DNA from: Roseicyclus salinarum
GTDB taxonomy: Bacteria; Pseudomonadota; Alphaproteobacteria; Rhodobacterales; Rhodobacteraceae
Length of the DNA stretch: 64,000 nt
NCBI RefSeq assembly: GCF_029624655.1
Contig: NZ_JARRSA010000001.1
Span: 1 to 64,000 of the forward strand
Reading direction: 5' to 3'
The notes beneath the pieces are model-generated. The model had not been told where the DNA came from, made no database searches, and saw only the letters and a program-made list of their open reading frames with translations. Numbering within the stretch: the first letter of the stretch is position 1; each line of letters starts with the position of its first letter. Positions 61,503 through 64,000 of the stretch are shown in pieces. A program made the position numbers and the translations under genes.

Positions 61503-62753
61503 ATGAACATCCTTTTCGTCCACCAGAACTTTCCCGGCCAGTACAGGGAACTCTTTCGCTACCTCGTGGCGCAGGGCGGACACCGGATCGTCTTTTTGAC
61601 GCAGCGCAGCGACGCGCCGCACGTCGAGGGCGCCCAGATCGTCGTCTACAAGTCCCACCACAAGGCCGCCCCCGGCGCCTATGCGCTTTCGTCCTACTGG
61701 GAGGATTGCTGCGGCAACGGGTTCGGGGCGGCGCAGGCCTGCGAGACGCTGAAGGCCGACGGGTTCCGCCCCGATGTGATCCTGGGTCATGTGGGCTGGG
61801 GCGAGCTGACCTTCATGAAGCAGGTCTGGCCGGACGTGCCGGTGCTGGGCTTTTTCGAATACTACTTCCTGTCCGAGGGCGGTTCCGTCGGCTTCGACCC
61901 CGAGTTCCCGTCGAGCGATCAGGCGCGCTTCACCATGCACGCGCGCAACGCGGTGAACTTCGCCAATTTCCAGACGGTGGACCTTGGGCATTCACCGACC
62001 ACGTGGCAGCGCGACACCTTTCCCGAAAGCTTCCACCCCGGGATCTACGTCTGCCACGACGGGATCCGCACCGACCGCCTGCACCCAAACCCGGACGCAA
62101 GGCTGCAGCTTGCGCGGCTGGACCGGCCGGTGACGCGCGCGGACGAGGTCTTCACCTACATGGCCCGCAACCTCGAGCCGGTGCGCGGGTTCCACGTCTT
62201 CATGCGCGCCCTGCCGCACATCCTGAACGCGCGACCCAACGCCCGCGCGCTCATCATCGGTGGAAACGAGACCTCCTATGGGCGCAAGGCCGACGAGGCC
62301 GGAGGCTACCGCGCGCGGATGGAACGGGAGGTCGGCGACCGGCTCGACTGGAACCGCGTGCATTTCCTCGGGCGCGTGCCTTACACCTCCTACAAGCAGG
62401 TCATCCAGGTCAGCCGGTGCCACATCTACCTGACGGTGCCCTTCGTGCTGTCGTGGTCGCTTCTGGAAGCGATGGCGATGGGCGCCACCATCGTCGCTTC
62501 GGACACGGCCCCCGTGCGCGAGGCGGTCGAACACGGAAAAAACGGTCTCCTCGTCGATTTCTTCCAGCCCGAGGCGCTGGCGCGGCAGGTCGTGGAAGTT
62601 CTGGAGCGGCCCGAAGCCCATGCCCCTCTCGGCGCCGAGGCGCGGCGTTTCGTGGTCGGGACGCACGATTTCCACACCCGGACGCTTCCGGTGCATATCT
62701 CGAGGATCAACAGCCTCGTGCCCCGCGCGCGCCGGATCGAGCTTCCTCGCTGA
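61503..62753 (+). CDS. Glycosyltransferase family 4 protein
   Basis: A 416-residue GT-B fold glycosyltransferase. The N-terminal Rossmann start NILFVHQNFPGQYRELF is followed by segments typical of the GT4 donor domain: GRVPYTSYKQVIQVSRCHIYLTVPFVLSWSLLEAMAMGATIVASDT, with the conserved Glu in LLEAMAMG. EHGKNGLLVDF is the sugar-nucleotide contact. It is probably involved in surface polysaccharide or glycolipid synthesis. ATG 61503 is chosen as the start of the first beta-strand. It is divergent from hslO, with a downstream UDP-sugar epimerase gene. Confidence 0.9.
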   Translation: MNILFVHQNFPGQYRELFRYLVAQGGHRIVFLTQRSDAPHVEGAQIVVYKSHHKAAPGAYALSSYWEDCCGNGFGAAQACETLKADGFRPDVILGHVGWGELTFMKQVWPDVPVLGFFEYYFLSEGGSVGFDPEFPSSDQARFTMHARNAVNFANFQTVDLGHSPTTWQRDTFPESFHPGIYVCHDGIRTDRLHPNPDARLQLARLDRPVTRADEVFTYMARNLEPVRGFHVFMRALPHILNARPNARALIIGGNETSYGRKADEAGGYRARMEREVGDRLDWNRVHFLGRVPYTSYKQVIQVSRCHIYLTVPFVLSWSLLEAMAMGATIVASDTAPVREAVEHGKNGLLVDFFQPEALARQVVEVLERPEAHAPLGAEARRFVVGTHDFHTRTLPVHISRINSLVPRARRIELPR

Positions 62754-62866
62754 CGGCGCGCGGCTTTTTGGGATACCGCGGGCCCGCGCGATGACCTATT
62801 CGGTAGGCCGGAATTCATGATCGCCGCCCCCGCCATCGCCGGGCGGCAAGGCAGGGGAGCCACGCC

Positions 62867-63886
62867 ATGGCAGCGCGCAGGGCACTGGTCACGGGATCGG
62901 CGGGGTTCGTCGGCTTTCACGTCTGCGCCCGCCTTCTGGCCGAGGGCTGGGAGGTGGTCGGCATCGATGCGCTCACCGACTATTACGACGTTTCCCTGAA
63001 GGAACGGCGGCAGTCCATGCTGCTGCAGAAGCCGGGCTACACCGCCGTGACCGAGCGGATCGAGACACCCGGCGCGGTCCATGACCTGATGGCGCGACAT
63101 CGGCCCGACGCGGTGGTCCACCTCGCCGCGCAGGCCGGCGTCCGCTACTCGATCGAGGCGCCCGAAAGCTACGTCGAGGCCAATCTCGTCGGCACCTTCC
63201 GCGTCCTCGAGGCGATGCGCGCGTTCCCGCCGGCCCACAGCCTTCTGGCCTCCACCTCGTCGGTCTACGGCGCGAATACCGAGATGCCCTATGCCGAGAC
63301 GGACAAGGCCGACACGCAGATGTCGTTCTACGCCGCCACGAAGAAGGCGAACGAGGCGATGGCGCATTCCTACGCGCATCTCTACGGCCTGCCGACGACG
63401 ATGTTCCGCTTCTTCACCGTCTACGGCCCCTGGAGCCGCCCGGACATGGCGCCCTTCAAGTTCACGCGCGCGATCCTCGCCGGGAAGCCGATCGACGTCT
63501 ACAACCACGGCCGGATGAGCCGCGACTTCACCTACATCGACGATCTTGCGGACGCGATCGTCCGGCTGATCGACGTCGCTCCCGTCCGCCCCGAGGACCC
63601 CGCCTCGATCCCCGAAGGCGACAGCCTTTCGCCGGTGGCGCCGTTCCGCATCGTGAACATCGGTAGCTCGGCGCCTGTCCCCCTGCTCGATTTCATCGCG
63701 GCGATCGAGGCTGCGACCGGCCGCGCCGCGGTCAAGAACATGATGGACATGCAGCCCGGCGACGTTCCCGCCACCTGGGCGGACGCGACGCTTCTGCGGC
63801 AGCTGATCGGAGAGCGTCCCGGAACGGCGGTCCGGGACGGCGTGGCGAGATTCGTCGCGTGGTATCGCGACTATTACGGCACCTGA
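62867..63886 (+). CDS. UDP-glucuronate 4-epimerase-like NAD-dependent epimerase
   Basis: A 339-residue extended-SDR epimerase. The NAD motif is ALVTGSAGFVGFHV, the catalytic triad is S-S-V-Y-G plus SFYAATKKANE (Tyr-x-x-x-Lys), and FRFFTVYGPWSRPDMA is the substrate-loop motif of UDP-glucuronate/galacturonate epimerases. ALTDYYDVSLKERR is also typical of that group. It may supply UDP-galacturonate or a related sugar to the glycosyltransferase upstream; the gap between them is 113 bases. Other UDP-sugar 4-epimerases are possible. Confidence 0.9.
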   Translation: MAARRALVTGSAGFVGFHVCARLLAEGWEVVGIDALTDYYDVSLKERRQSMLLQKPGYTAVTERIETPGAVHDLMARHRPDAVVHLAAQAGVRYSIEAPESYVEANLVGTFRVLEAMRAFPPAHSLLASTSSVYGANTEMPYAETDKADTQMSFYAATKKANEAMAHSYAHLYGLPTTMFRFFTVYGPWSRPDMAPFKFTRAILAGKPIDVYNHGRMSRDFTYIDDLADAIVRLIDVAPVRPEDPASIPEGDSLSPVAPFRIVNIGSSAPVPLLDFIAAIEAATGRAAVKNMMDMQPGDVPATWADATLLRQLIGERPGTAVRDGVARFVAWYRDYYGT

Positions 63887-64000
63887 GCGCGTCGCCACCC
63901 ATCCGCCCAAGTTACAGAAATCGCGCCGATTTTCACGGCTTCGAGAGTGCACGATCACGCGGCCGTGCGGTTCGTGCGCAGGGCGCAGGGTGTTGTGCAA

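Noticed and set aside
63887-64000. A gene at the right edge
   Set aside because: The last 114 bases have no frame with a start signal; probably an intergenic region or promoter for a gene beyond the window.

Overview
The window is GC-rich (by eye about two thirds G+C), densely packed chromosomal DNA of an alphaproteobacterium, most likely a member of the Rhodobacteraceae (Rhodobacter/Paracoccus/Roseobacter relatives). Reasons: a CcrM-type GANTC methyltransferase, a PetP/PetR-like regulator pair, several families typical of alphaproteobacteria (DUF2125, DUF2794, DUF3576, DUF721), an LPS gene order cysQ-waaA-lpxK, and a porin N-terminus typical of this group at the left edge. Many genes overlap by 4 bases (ATGA) in operons. 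I see no rRNA, tRNA, CRISPR array, IS element or prophage. The window reads as core chromosome with a few accessory metabolic cassettes.

Layout. 1-5.7 kb: porin start, DUF3576 lipoprotein, then leuS-lptE-holA-GST. 5.7-10.3 kb: flavoprotein, small HNH protein, a crotonase/SDR pair and a DUF2125 protein. 10.4-15.2 kb: pmbA-like gene, cysQ, waaA and lpxK (outer-membrane lipid A/Kdo synthesis). 15.2-23.7 kb: CoA-transferase, DsbA-like protein and DUF721, divergent mutY and alkB, a reductase, a double cupin, ccrM and rnhB. 24-24.9 kb: a small secreted protein with a membrane-anchored winged-helix-like protein.

24.9-32.8 kb is a divergent hexuronate catabolism locus. On the minus strand lie three consecutive Gfo/Idh/MocA dehydrogenases and mannonate dehydratase (uxuA). 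On the plus strand lie a GntR/FadR regulator, uronate isomerase (uxaC) and fructuronate reductase (uxuB). The two arms are driven by what look like back-to-back promoters with overlapping -35 boxes and repeated operator-like sites. 32.8-37 kb holds a ferric-iron ABC permease facing its substrate-binding protein across a bidirectional terminator, plus an MFS transporter. All three genes are preceded by the same inverted-repeat motif, a candidate iron operator.

37.1-42 kb: asd, a DUF4139 protein behind a start-codon hairpin, and a carbonic anhydrase-SbtA-SbtB bicarbonate module. 42-48.4 kb: a leucyl aminopeptidase, an NlpC/P60 hydrolase, DUF2794, ilvE and petPR-like regulators. 47.5-51.5 kb: HDAC-like-xseB-ispA-dxs (isoprenoid supply). 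51.5-58.3 kb: a bacterial voltage-gated sodium channel, an RNA uracil methyltransferase, a VOC protein, a two-gene ABC exporter and a LysE exporter. 58.4-64 kb: a REP-like inverted repeat, cca, a CoA-diphosphatase NUDIX enzyme, hslO, a glycosyltransferase and a UDP-sugar epimerase.
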